From Elysia marginata (taxonomy: Eukaryota > Mollusca > Gastropoda > Plakobranchidae): a stretch of 33,058 nucleotides of DNA. Below, piece by piece: positions 22,043-33,009 of this stretch. The stretch lies in contig BMAT01013073.1 of assembly GCA_019649035.1 (NCBI GenBank), positions 74,256 through 107,313 of the forward strand, in the 5' to 3' direction. The notes below the pieces were generated by a model. The model made no database searches. It had not been told where the DNA came from and was given only the letters and a program-made list of their open reading frames with translations. Positions within the stretch are counted from its first letter, which is position 1, and each line of letters begins with the position of its first letter. The position numbers were made by a program, and so were the translations under genes.

Positions 22043-24711
22043 CTAGGGTAAAGGACTTTAGAGTGCGAATTAGTTTGTAAATTATCATATTCAACTATAA
22101 AACGCATGCCTTATAACTCGGCTGTTAGAAAAAAAAATAGTAATGCCAATGGTGTATGTTGGCCAAACATGTCCAAAATTTGTTTCTGAATTTAGCAACA
22201 TCTTAAAATCTCTGTTGAGCAACACGTTCTACATGTCAAATTTTCGTATAGCCTATATTTTTTTTACGTACTAAATGTTTGTTTCACGATCCATAAAGCT
22301 TGATATGTTTGTTTCATTCATTGAAATCACATTGTCACGTATCTCTAAAATCGTCACAATCAATGCTGATAGATGATTGGGTGAGTCTCTTTTTTTGACA
22401 AAATTCTGATCAAGGTCCGCGTTAAAACACATACGTGTTCCGTATCGCATGCAACTAGTAACATGTGAGGTATAGGCCTAATAGTCATTCCCCTTCATAA
22501 AATACTTATTATAAACAAAAAGAATGCAACATTCATACAAGACCTTGGTCAGCAATCAAAGAAAAAAAAACAAACCCGGGCACCATTCAATAACTGTTAC
22601 TGTGATGACCACGACCAAGGCTGGTATAAACCACAACGCACTATCGGCAGAGTTGAAGTCCCAGACGGTAGCTTAACCTAAAGCCCTGGGCCAACGCCTT
22701 TCCATCAGCCCCAGATCCGACTTGCAGTACTTTCTGACCTCGGAAATGATCTCTTTAATGGCGATTGGTCACTTTTACCGCAGGAACCTACGCCCTCGCT
22801 TCGGGGGTTTTTGAATCTCCTTTAATGCCTAGATCGAGAGTGAAAGTCTGAGGGTTTTAATGCCTTGGCTTGATCACAAATTCACATCGGGCCGCAACGT
22901 GCTTAATCTTGGAAACTGTACAGTTAGAAGGTCCTGAGAAGCCCAGTCTTTTAATTCTTATATCGTTCTCTCTTATCATTTTTATGATAATAATTATTCT
23001 CCTTTTTACATCCTCTCTTTTTCAAATGTTTGCTTCCTTATATCTCTCCTGCCTGTTACTTGACCTGAAATAGCCTCCATCCAAAATGGAAAAAGAAACA
23101 TAGTAATTTGAGTTACAAGCTAACTATGTTTTTTCTATAGGCTTTATAGTAGAGTGCCTAAAACGAAGCGAGAGTACCTAATGAAGGTTTTATCTCATAT
23201 TCCATTTGTTTAAACGACGATTTGCAGTGACAAGACCATCTATATAAAAACATTCTTTGGAGGATTAGCTAGCTTTACAAACCACAGAAACCAATGTCAT
23301 TTACAAATAGAGTCTACCTGGTTTATATAAATATAAATAATGGAAATGTGTGCGTGTTTAAAAAGTTTGGAAATTAATGCCTGTGGCAAATAGGAAACGA
23401 GATGAAGGCTTTAAAAACAAAAAAAAATGTAAAAATGGTTTTCCGCAAAATTTTAATGTTGATTTAGTTGTAAACTGCCCAATGGAGTAACATAATAACT
23501 GCACTTTCTTTCTTCGACCGGTACCTCATTTCATGTTTGAACTTTGGCAGACTTCTATCGTAGTTAAATAATATTTTTTATAAAGTCATGCTCTGCGATG
23601 CTATCTAAAAATACAGTAGTTTCTTTACGCAAATACCAAATGAAAACGAATGACTACTTGAGTAAACTTACAATAAGTCAGTTTTCAGAAAAGAAAAAAG
23701 GCGAGCCCGGCAAACCATTACAAACCAGTTATCTGACTTCGACAGGTTCCTTCTAAGAAAAAAAAATCGATGACCATATCTCTTTGTTAAATACCTGTTT
23801 GAACGATTCCATGATCACAAGTTATATTAATCGGAAATCACATCAATCAAGAACGATAATCACATGCTTTGGGCACCTAAGAATTGTAATACTTGTAATT
23901 TAGTCCGGAAAGCTGTGACAGGAAATAAACTCTTTTGTACAACTGGTTCAAATAAATTTATCATTTGAAGTTTCGATGTTGTTACTGAGGGAGAACTCAA
24001 GAATTGAGAATAATCGAGACAGCTTGATCAGGTGTATAGATGCCGATGTGGACTGACTTATTCAGGGACATTTTGTTCACCTGATTTTTTTACTTCTCGA
24101 GTACTCTCTCACTCGCTTACATGGCAAAAGATAGAAGTTATTACACTTGGATTGAATACACCTATTGACTAAAAAAGAATGCAAAATGATACACGCATGT
24201 CTGTAAAACCTAAAAGTGAGATAATAGAAAAGTAGGCATACTATTTATTTCTTAGAAGAAAAAGCAACATGAATCTAAATACCGTCAAACTTTTATCTAT
24301 ACTGGCGTTGTTTTTCTTTCTATTCAACAGAGAAATAGCGATGTTGTGTGTCTGACCTTTTTTGTCACCCCTGTCAACTCTTAATCACCCTTGGTGTCTC
24401 CTCTGTCTCCTTGTTCTAAATATAAAAACTGTTTATTAATCCTAAGGAAACATTTTGTGAACTAGTTTTTCATTTTCTGTCTTTGTCTCTTTGATTATCC
24501 ACCATTGTTTCTGTCTCTTTCTCACTTACCCTGTCAGTGTCTACCTTTTTCTCTATTTACTTGATTCTATTTCTGTTCCCTTTATATAAACGTATAATTT
24601 ACGTTTTTTTTCTTATGCTTTTCTCTATGTCTTTTTCTGTTTAACCCTACTTTACTTCCTCTCTTTGAATGCTCGACTATGCGTCATTTCTTTGTATCAT
24701 GCTACATCGTT
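22043..24711. other. AT-rich DNA with one less AT-rich patch
   Basis: A stretch at about 22600-22860 is noticeably richer in G and C than its surroundings (CCCTGGGCCAACGCC, GCCCTCGCTTCGGGGG), but it has no open frame or RNA-like fold that I can support. Pyrimidine-rich low-complexity DNA lies at about 24350-24660. The rest shows nothing. Confidence 0.5.
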
Positions 24712-24741
24712 GACTGAGCCGGAAACCTGGAATGCTCAGTC
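24712..24741. other. short perfect hairpin
   Basis: Arms GACTGAGC (24712-24719) and GCTCAGTC (24734-24741) enclose 14 bases. The hairpin is isolated, with no adjacent gene or T-run. No function is assigned. Confidence 0.5.
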
Positions 24742-25299
24742 CTGCAATGGCAAGACTACGTCAATCAGCTATCACTAGTTACAGTAGCCATTCATTAATC
24801 TAGATTGCAGGGTTGTATAAAGACTATTCACCAGCCCTCACTTAGGGCAACACCATTAGTTAGCTTAAAGTGCATTTCTTTCAGAGTTTTTTTTTCTCCA
24901 AAAAATAGCTTCATGGATTCTATATCTACATCAAACATGCGTTACTATTATGGTTTTTACTATTAACAAAGGTTCGATTTTTATATCATCATTTATACTC
25001 ACTGCGCACTTTGCAAAATTCCAATCAATTGATACTAATAAGAATTAGTTTTTTAATCGTAAGGTTTTCTTAGCCTTTATTTTGATTCAATGGGCTCTAG
25101 GATTAAGACAGTCGCGTTATAGGCGCATATTTTGCTATATTTGTTATGATTTTTTTAGGTTAACAAAACCATCCAGTTTACCCTGTACAGTCACCTTTCT
25201 ATTATATTGATACCAATATTGCTCGTAACATAAACAGCACGGCAACCCCTCTCCGCCCGACTTGTAACATTAAACATCAATAAATCAGAGTCGCAGTAG
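24742..25299. other. AT-rich DNA, nothing recognised
   Basis: No repeat or frame of note is visible between the two small hairpins. Confidence 0.45.
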
Positions 25300-25364
25300 A
25301 CCTGGTGTAAAAATATTTAAAGCTCAAGTTTAAAATATATACTGCATATAATTTTACACCAGGT
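25300..25364. repeat. 65-bp inverted repeat with 13-bp perfect arms
   Basis: Arms ACCTGGTGTAAAA (25300-25312) and TTTTACACCAGGT (25352-25364) are perfect complements around a 39-base AT-rich centre. It could be a very small MITE remnant, a recombination product or a structured RNA, but nothing nearby decides between these. Confidence 0.6.
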
Positions 25365-27221
25365 TTCTATCGTAAATCATCGCTTATTTTAGGAAAATTT
25401 CTTAGTGTTGAGATCAATTCGAATCATTTTGTGCGCCAGGAAATCAGGACGCAAAAATTGACTAATTAGACAATAAAAATTCACTAAAATATTGATACCT
25501 TTTGTTAATAGTAAAAGCCTTGATAATTTTAAATGACTTGAACTGGTTACTAAGTATTTTGGGGATTCCTTATGATATGCTTCCAAATTTGTTTTAAAAA
25601 AACATCATTTATTTTGCGTTTGGACAAAAACATGTGATTCATCGCAACAACTGAAATATGGAACAGAGGAGAGCAAAGAAAAACAAAAAGATGAAGATAT
25701 ATCGCAGAATAGAATGTAAAAAAGTGGTGCAATTGATAAAAAAATCTCTGTTAAACAGGTGTAATATTAATTTTATCGACACGAATAATTACTTATATCC
25801 TCAATTACTTAATAGGACATTTGTACACGATAGTGAAACTGGCTCAGTTCTGAGAATTAAAATCGTCATTAGTAGAATTGGCAAGGTCTTCCCCTTGGTA
25901 GTAAATATCGTCACATATCTCGCGAGGAGTCGCCTCCCTTCTCGCAGAAGTTCATTAAAGCGCGTCACTTTGGAGCACTCGAGAAATTCCCTAAGGTAGG
26001 CGACAAGCTTCTAGGCGAGAGTGCAGTTGAGGAATAGTTTAGCATGTAAATTTCCACGCTGTTGAACTGGATCTGAACTGGAAGGGATAATGGCTTTAAA
26101 GGAAGAAGATTATTCGGATCTGCTCCACATGCAAATCGAATGAACGTACTTAGGGTAAATAATTTGGGTTGCCCTGCGCTAAGAGAATTTTAATCGCTCT
26201 CTCTCTCTCAAGTAACATCAGATCAAAATGATTAAGAATGCTAAATGGTTTATGCAAAACCGGTCATGCGAAAGACATTATGTGGAATTGTTAGTACTAT
26301 GTGCATTATGAAAGGATGGCTTACAAGTTCTATTAGAAGGTCTAAGGCAATAGATAAAATATGTTTAAAGGAAAAACTGCTTTATGTTTGTTAATAATTT
26401 CTTATCTCGATGTGGCTGCTTCTACTATGTATTTGTCTGATGAGTATTATTTCAACTTCGATAGCAAAAGATTTATTATAACACTGTGTCAAGATGCACT
26501 TTAAAAAGTATTAACAATAATCAGACACAAGTGAAATGCATTCAAACAGAATTAGAGATAGTAAACGGTTAATGAAATTAACATGGGTTTAGGCAAAAAT
26601 AATTGCAAGTACTCTAGGCATGTAAAATTATAGTACCACATCACTTTTTAAATAATTTTTAAAAAATGTTTTCATATCGTGTTATTCTTTTCGTTTATAA
26701 CATTCATCGGTGTTTGAAATGTTGTAGAAACCTTTTCACCTCAGTGTAAAAAACCCGTTTAAAACCACTAGAGTAGTTACTACTTAGTCACGATGGTCCA
26801 GAAGAATACTTATTTTCCGTTTGGTTTATTTTTAAATGTTACCCGAAATAGATCTTTTGTTATGCATTCGGCCATTCTATTACAGAGAAGAGGTGGGCTG
26901 AAGTTGGTTCTACTGTATTTTGGCATTAAACTCGTCATCATGCAATTCCATCGTGATTTATCTATTACTGGCGTCAACCAGCTTACTGTTCTAAGCTGTA
27001 TTTTTATCATAGCCGTGCTGCGGTAATAGACTGCCCCACGGGAGCAATGGGGGCACTTACCCTTGATTGGTCTGAGGTTATCTGTCTGAGATTGCAAAAC
27101 AAAATGATTGATAAATGATGAAACAGTGGCAGAGAGAATAGGTTCTATTATCACATCAGGTTAAGTGTATCAATATAGTTCGTTAATTCCCTTCCAAATG
27201 TAGCCAGACTGACAATAAATG
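25365..27221. other. AT-rich DNA with open but unrecognised frames
   Basis: A 113-codon plus frame at 25658-25999 begins Lys/Arg-rich and has no domain I recognise. Overlapping frames on both strands at 26793-27154 also lack family signatures. Locally higher GC around 25918-26020 (CTCGCGAGGAGTCGCCTCCC) is unexplained. No gene is called. Confidence 0.45.
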
Positions 27222-27264
<43 letters not shown>

Positions 27265-27452
27265 CAGAGAGAGAGACAGAGAGAGAGAGACAGACAGACA
27301 GACAGAGAGACAGAGAGAGACAGAGAGAGAGACAGACACACAGACACAGACAGAGACAGACACACAGACAGTCAGACAAACATACAGACAAACGAAGACA
27401 GAGAGAGACAGAGAGACAGAGACAGAGACAGAGATAGAAGTGAGAGAGAACA
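27222..27452. repeat. compound TA / GA / CAGA microsatellite
   Basis: Beginning near 27222, about 22 bases of TA dinucleotides pass directly into AG dinucleotides and then into a long mixture of CAGA and AG units (GACAGACAGACAGACAGAG), ending around 27452. Ser/Leu/Val/Cys-rich frames on the minus strand are products of the repeat. Confidence 0.95.
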
Positions 27453-29200
27453 CAGTATAATGATATTATTAGTGAAAAAGGTTTTACATAAAGGTATTTT
27501 CTGATTTGACTTGATTACAGGCCATCCTGGTATACAGTCCATCGCGAGCATTGATTAGAGAGCAAAGACCAGGGCAGTCCATATTGAAAATGATCTTTAA
27601 TCAAGGGGCTGATCATGCCATACGTTGAGCTCACAGTAATCTGGAGTTATTGAAGTGGTCCTCTTTGTTACCTTCTAATAGAACTATCAGCTCCATTGGA
27701 TTTTTGTAGGGCTTTATGGACTATTGGTTGAGGCAAGTTTATTACAGCGCACAGACCCAAAAATCGTGACTATTTGTTACATTAACCTTACATTGATTGC
27801 TTTATAAGCCGGCAAAACAAGTTTTAATTACATCGAAGTATGCAGCTAGTACACGAAAGGTCAGAACTTGAACTCAGTAGTATTAGCATAAAAAGGTGAC
27901 ACTCCTGTTTGATATACGACGGTCTGACCTTTTATTTAGGTCCCATGCCTTCTCATGCTGAGATATAAACGTGTTCTAAATATCAGTAAATTCTACTATA
28001 ACTGTACCCCGCCCGGACAGATTCACCTGAAGCAATCAAGATTGAGTGTATTAATACTTATTGAAACTATATCAATAATTGTGAAGTTTGAAAAGCACTG
28101 GAAACAAAACCTAATACTGATTGGATTTGCTAAATTAATCCTGATCAGTGTTCAGGTCCTAGCTGACTTATCCACAGAAATCTCCTAGTCAAATGTTTCA
28201 TCTCTACCGGTGTTGACATTGCAACTCAACTTTAAATCAAACTCTCGGTTTTACACTCGCGTTCCGAATCCAACCACTTCCTTACCCCTACTAGATCTAT
28301 CTGTAGTTTTCTCTGCCCAAAGTAATTTTTATTTGCGGCGTTCACAGATTGTTCCTTATTGGAGGAAACCGGTTAACAGACTCGATAGTTTTATATATCA
28401 ACACAAGAGATAAAATATTTAGAAATAACGGAAAATAACTACGCAGATCAGGAGAAATGGTTATATTGAAAAAAAAATTATTTTCTTAAATATTTGTTGA
28501 AATGCAATGTTCTTTTGAAGAAACCACAATATTAAAAAAAAAACAAAAAACAAATTTCGTCCTGTTTGATGAATTTGCATCTATTTTCACCTTGGCTTCT
28601 TTAATGAGAAACTAAACGAAATTACAAGTGATTATTGCTATTCTTTCTTTCCAAACTTTGTTTGATTATCATTTAAAGGTGTCTCTTTATTCGTACAAGA
28701 TGCAATTTTTTCATTTTGCATACTTTCTTGCCTTAAGTTTTACAACCAAAATTATCTTTTAACTTTACGTTTATCAAAATTACCAAGCATTATCCTCACA
28801 AAGGAAGTAAATTAAAAAAAAAAAGTTAACCTCTCTATCTGTAAGTATTGTACTTATTTCTTTCTGATTCCTCCAGGCTTTCTCCACTAAGCTTTTCTCT
28901 CCATATGTTCCAGCCCCTACCTCAACCTTTATTCCCATATATCTTTACACTGGAGGCATTAATTGCAAACTTTGACCCGAAACATACTTCTGTGAAATAA
29001 ATCTATGAGATAAATTTAATTTTTGTAAATTTTTACCAGCCCAGTTCTTTCGCGCCTTGGCGGTATACACACATACCAACTCTGTGATCGATGACAAGAG
29101 AGATAAGCCCTCAGTTAGAAACAATTAGGACTAACATCCACAACGAAAAGGCCGATAATTCAGGGAGCCTGTTCAACTAGTGGGTTTTTAATTATTGCAA
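27453..29200. other. AT-rich DNA, nothing recognised
   Basis: Frames at 27955-28188 and 28210-28413 have no recognisable domains. A-rich runs lie near 28470 and 28533-28552. No RNA gene or repeat family is recognised. Confidence 0.5.
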
Positions 29201-29299
29201 CTCTCTCTTTCAGGCTGTCTGTCTCTGTCTATTTTTCTGTCTGTCTGTCTGTTTTTCTGTCTGTCTGTCTCTCTGCCCCCCCCCCTCTATCTCTCGCTA
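29201..29299. repeat. (TGTC)n / (CT)n microsatellite with a C10 run
   Basis: CT dinucleotides are followed by two blocks of CTGT/TGTC tetranucleotides separated by TTTTT (CTGTCTGTCTGTCTGTTTTT), then ten C (29276-29285) and CTCTATCTCTCGC. Confidence 0.9.
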
Positions 29300-29567
29300 A
29301 GGTTATTTCAATTTTAATTTTGTATGATTATTGCAGGTGAAGCGGATCGCTTAGTCGTCTATTCCTCATCTCTCGTCTGGCAAAGCAGCGGGTGCTGGCG
29401 ATTGGTGTGTGTTCGATTCATGCTTTGTCTTTTTCTGTCTTATGTTTCGTCTGTTTCTAGATCTAACTTTGTAATGTTTTTCTTTATTACCATATTGCAG
29501 TGGTTACTCAGACACGAATGTGGATTTTTTTAAAATGGCCTTGATTCCAGTACTTACACTTGTTAAA
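29300..29567. other. spacer between microsatellites
   Basis: A 69-codon frame at 29324-29533 is hydrophobic near its end but matches nothing I know. No gene is called. Confidence 0.4.
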
Positions 29568-29697
29568 ATTCATCATTATCAAAACCACCATCATTATCAA
29601 AACCACCGCCATAAACACCATGACTATCCTCATCACCATCAACATTGGCACCGCTACCACGACCTCGTAATCATCACCATCATCATCATCATTAAAA
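29568..29697. repeat. imperfect (CAT/CAC)n trinucleotide tract
   Basis: Variable CAT, CAC, ATC and ACC triplets (ATCATTATCAAAACCACC repeated twice, later CATCACCATCATCATCATC) form an imperfect array. The plus frame reads His-rich and the minus frame reads Asp/Met/Val-rich, as expected from such triplets. It is not treated as coding. Confidence 0.75.
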
Positions 29698-30000
29698 ACA
29701 ATCACAACAGTTATTCTTATTCTCTGTACTCCTATTTAAAAAAATATCTCCTAGAGACCCTTCTTTATTTATTTTTCACCCACTGTTTTTATTTAGAATT
29801 TTTTTCTTATCTATATTTTTTCTTCTACACATTCATTTCATTTAGTTTTTCTACTCTTGATTAAATAGATCAATTTTGTTAATTACTTTCTGAATTTATT
29901 TAACCGTATATCTTGTTACATAGTTTTGTAATGTGTGTTCCTTACAAATGTGTTTCTTTCTTTTTTCCTTTATTGTAGGTTACTATATTCCCTTTAGTAA
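29698..30000. other. T-rich DNA, nothing recognised
   Basis: Strongly T-rich plus strand (for example TTTTTTTCTTATC-like stretches near 29800-29840). No gene is supported. Confidence 0.5.
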
Positions 30001-30339
30001 CTTTTTTACATTCATAATTTCTTCTGTCTGAGGAAAACCTAGCGTCTTCCGCTTATTAGCTTCGTTGATGATTTTAGAGTTGTGTATCAATGCCATACAA
30101 ACATGTCAACCAGCAAAAATGAGTCTGAAGTCGAAAATAGCGTTAATACTTTGAACGCATGCTATAAATTGTCAAAAACTGCATGAAATTATCAACATAT
30201 GGTAGCAAGCATTTCACACTTCTGTTGTTTTGAAATATTTAGAAAGCAAAGAAAAATAAATTTTGAAAGAATCTTTCTCAAATCGGTATTTAGGACGTCT
30301 GCTTTAAGAGCTTTTTTACACTCATAATTTCTTCTGTCT
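30001..30339 (+). repeat. 29-bp direct repeat at both ends of a 339-bp segment
   Basis: CTTTTTTACAYTCATAATTT followed by CTTCTGTCT occurs at 30001-30029 and 30311-30339 with a single T/C difference, exactly 310 bases apart. The intervening 281 bases show no promoter boxes, terminal inverted repeats or open frame. The arrangement could be a long target duplication around an unknown insert, a partial tandem duplication, or two remnants of one repeat family. Confidence 0.6.
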
Positions 30340-31471
30340 AAACATAAGGGTTGCTAAACATAATTTATTTTTATCGTGCTTACCAACGCTTTTCTTCTGG
30401 GACTCTTTTTTTTTGAAATAACATCCTCTAAAGCTGTGTACGTGATACTCCAAGCTACTATGAAACAGTAACTTCGACAACACAAAAATAAAGCTGAGAA
30501 ATAGAAACACCAAATATGAATGCGTTTCATGGATTTATTGATGCCACGCAACGGATAATCATAGTCATCACAAGAAATTTACAGACCAACGAAGAACAAA
30601 AGTAAAAGCAGAAATCAACAGATAAAGAATTTTTCTCGGATCAAAACCAATACTTGTAGATTAAGCGTTCCAGTCATACTTTACTGAGTAATTATTATAT
30701 TCTTGGAGGTTTTTTTTATTCAAAAGTACAAATCTTTTTATTACAGTTAAAAGTGTTATTACTTACATGCAAATTAAAATGAACGAACTTGAGATAAGAT
30801 ATGATAAATGCTGATTATTTAGTACTTCAGGAATGAAAAAATAGACTAAATTTCGATCGATTTTAAATCGATTTTTGACAAACAATTTGTTTAAAAAAAA
30901 AGTAAACTTTCTTATATCTGGCGTAAACTTATAACCAATACCTTACCCAAAATATCCGAGCGAAAATGGCATTAGACTTAGAGCTCTTTTGTGTCATCCC
31001 TTTGCTATACTTTTACTATGCCAATTGCCATCTATCAATGACGAAACAAAAGATAGCATAAAGCCGTAGATAACATTGAGTGATTATTGAGCTTATCAGG
31101 GTTTTGGCGTTATGCCGGAAGACATCAACTTCTTTAGCTAGATTAAAATACAAGGAAGAGAAACCTATAACCACCTCAATCTTTGGTTTCACTTTTGAAT
31201 TGCAATTCCTATAACAGCTTTTTGAAGTTGATGGGAGTCTCCCTGAGAAAACGCGGTTCAAATCATCCAATGATCACTATAGACTCTTAGAAGTGCGTTC
31301 TCATGTTTAGCAACCAATGATCTCTATCCTTAAATTTGATAGAAGTCAGTGAAAAACTATTCAAAGCCCACCGCTCTATCATATTGTTTTCAGACACAAC
31401 TATCTCCTTCAGCCAACCACTACGACCGAATGACATATGCATTCCAAACAAATTCAACAATTTCTTTGAGA
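30340..31471. other. AT-rich DNA, nothing recognised
   Basis: Two adjacent tiny near-palindromes lie at 30856-30872 (ATCGATTT, T, AAATCGAT) and 30880-30892. Overlapping short frames on the minus strand at 30322-30551 and 31016-31270 show no protein family. No gene is supported. Confidence 0.5.
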
Positions 31472-31552
31472 AGTGAATGTGGCGTCGTGGTCTAGTGACA
31501 CACAACCGGCTCGTGGACCAGTAGTTCCGGGGTTCGAACCCTGGCTTGGCCT
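31472..31552 (+). repeat. tRNA-derived SINE head, copy 2 of the family at 871
   Basis: The sequence contains GTGGCGTCGTGGTCTAGTGA as its A-box region and a near-perfect B box, GGTTCGAACCC (31531-31541), spaced as in tRNA genes. The first 25 bases match the copy at 871, and the overall lengths of the two heads agree. The 5' and 3' ends do not pair into a seven-base acceptor stem, so this is a SINE head and not a tRNA gene. The better-preserved B box makes it the younger-looking copy. A body probably follows toward about 31700, but no end could be fixed. Confidence 0.65.
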
Positions 31553-32142
31553 TTCATAACATCAAAACTCCTTACACACATTGCCTCTCCTCGTCACGCT
31601 GAACGAGTGACCGGGCACAACCAATGGAGGTTCTTTTCTGTACCAGTATGCTAACGTGTCGAGTTCGGGAACTATAACAGTGGTTTGTAATACCTTTTTG
31701 AGGAAACATTGTAGAAGTCCTTGAGCCATATAGTGGAAAGAGCTCTATTTTAGAAAAAAAATCCCGTCATGTCAAGCAGTGTGGGCCAAACAGGGTTATT
31801 TCATTTTCACATGAAACTTAAACATAAAAACCAATTCAAACTCGTGCCATTCTCTGACCGATGAGATAGCGAGCTCTGATTATGCAGAGAACAGAAATGC
31901 CTGCAATGAAGCTTTTCGCTTTAGGAAGATAAACAAAAACTCTAAATTTTTTGTCTAAAAATCAATTTTTTTTTGGTTTAAAATAAATTGGCACTAAAGA
32001 AGATAGTTAGAAGGATCCAAAAGGAAAAAAAAACAAAATGCCCGCGCGACAGTGAGCAGATACGATTCTAGACTATCATTGGGGGAAATTTCAAACAGCG
32101 TTATGTCGCCAGTTACAGATTAGAAATACAGAAATTACAGAG
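31553..32142. other. possible SINE body and AT-rich spacer
   Basis: The first 150 bases are less AT-rich and may be the body of the SINE. No second copy in this window allows its boundaries to be drawn. The remainder is AT-rich with A-runs near 31750 and 32020. Confidence 0.4.
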
Positions 32143-32364
32143 ATTAGAGACCTTTAGCACACGCACCGTGTCTCACTACGCGTATGTGAAAATCGGGAAA
32201 GCAGATTGAGAAACTATAAAAATAATGAAACCAGTTTCTAAAAATAGACCCACAGACGTTCTATTTTTAGAAACTGGTTTCATTATTTTTATAGTTTCTC
32301 AATCTGCTTTCCCGATTTCACGTACGCGTATTGAGACACGGTGCGTGTGCTAAAGGTCTCTAAT
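32143..32364. mobile_element. 222-bp near-perfect inverted repeat, MITE or fold-back element
   Basis: Left arm 32143-32248 and right arm 32260-32364 are reverse complements around an 11-base loop. The outer ends read ATTAGAGACCTTTAGCACAC and its complement. Over about 105 bases I see only two substitutions (left positions 32176 and 32185) and one A-length difference (32189-32192). The element has no coding capacity. The ATTA/TAAT at its edges would fit a TA or TTA target duplication merged with the inverted repeat, as in TA-targeting MITEs, but the target cannot be told from the terminus with one copy. If transcribed, it would form a long hairpin RNA. Confidence 0.85.
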
Positions 32365-33009
32365 AAGCAACTCTCACGCACACGTTTACTTACAGAAAAT
32401 AGCATTCGCCTATTCATATGTTATCATTATCTTACTCGCAGAGACACTGTGCGACCGCACCATTGGAAACCGACACCAAACTTAAGCCACAAACGAAAAT
32501 ACATTTAAACTGGAAACTAAAGATGTTTTCAATGAACAGGTAATGTTTACAACGCATTATGTTACACAGCATTTTGAACCTTGAGCGCTCCACCCAAAGT
32601 TTCATCCCAAAAATGTTTTATTGAACAACAAGAAAGGTTAACACATGGTACATGTATGTATCATAATTCATGTGCATTTAGATATTATATAGGAATCAGC
32701 AACGCTCTGATGATCACCGACGTCTTCCCAATGTAGCACTGGCATGCAGTAGTTCATAATACAGACACGTATAATAATAAGAATTAAGTTGAAGTTGAAA
32801 CAGGTTAATACAAGTCGCTGTATTAAAGACATAGTTTATAGATCATGCAAATTTTCTTTGTCTCTATACTTGTCTGTGTCTGTCAATCTCTGGTTTTTAC
32901 TCTATCTGTCTTTCCTTCTTGTTGGAGTTTCAAAAATTTTTTCCAATATTCTTTTTTTAAATATCTCTTTTTTCTCCATTTATATATCTATGTTTATGTT
33001 TTTGCGTAC
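32365..33009. other. AT-rich DNA, nothing recognised
   Basis: No feature is recognised. A loose pyrimidine bias begins near 32850 and leads into the terminal microsatellite. Confidence 0.5.

Noticed and set aside
25658-25999. 113-codon open frame with a basic N-terminus
   Set aside because: It has no domain, no convincing start context and no splice structure; a basic run is common in A-rich DNA.
27151-27453. Cys/Val/Ser/Leu repeat frames on the minus strand
   Set aside because: They are products of the CAGA/GA/TA microsatellite.
29520-29864. His-rich open frame resembling a metal-binding protein
   Set aside because: The His run comes from imperfect CAT/CAC triplets, and the downstream part is T-rich low-complexity DNA with Phe/Leu/Ser/Tyr bias.
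31480-31552. Intact tRNA gene
   Set aside because: The B box is good, but the acceptor ends do not pair and the anticodon stem has several mismatches; a related decayed copy at 871 points to a SINE.
32143-32364. microRNA precursor
   Set aside because: The arms of about 105 bases are far longer and more perfect than those of an animal microRNA hairpin; a transposon-like origin fits better.
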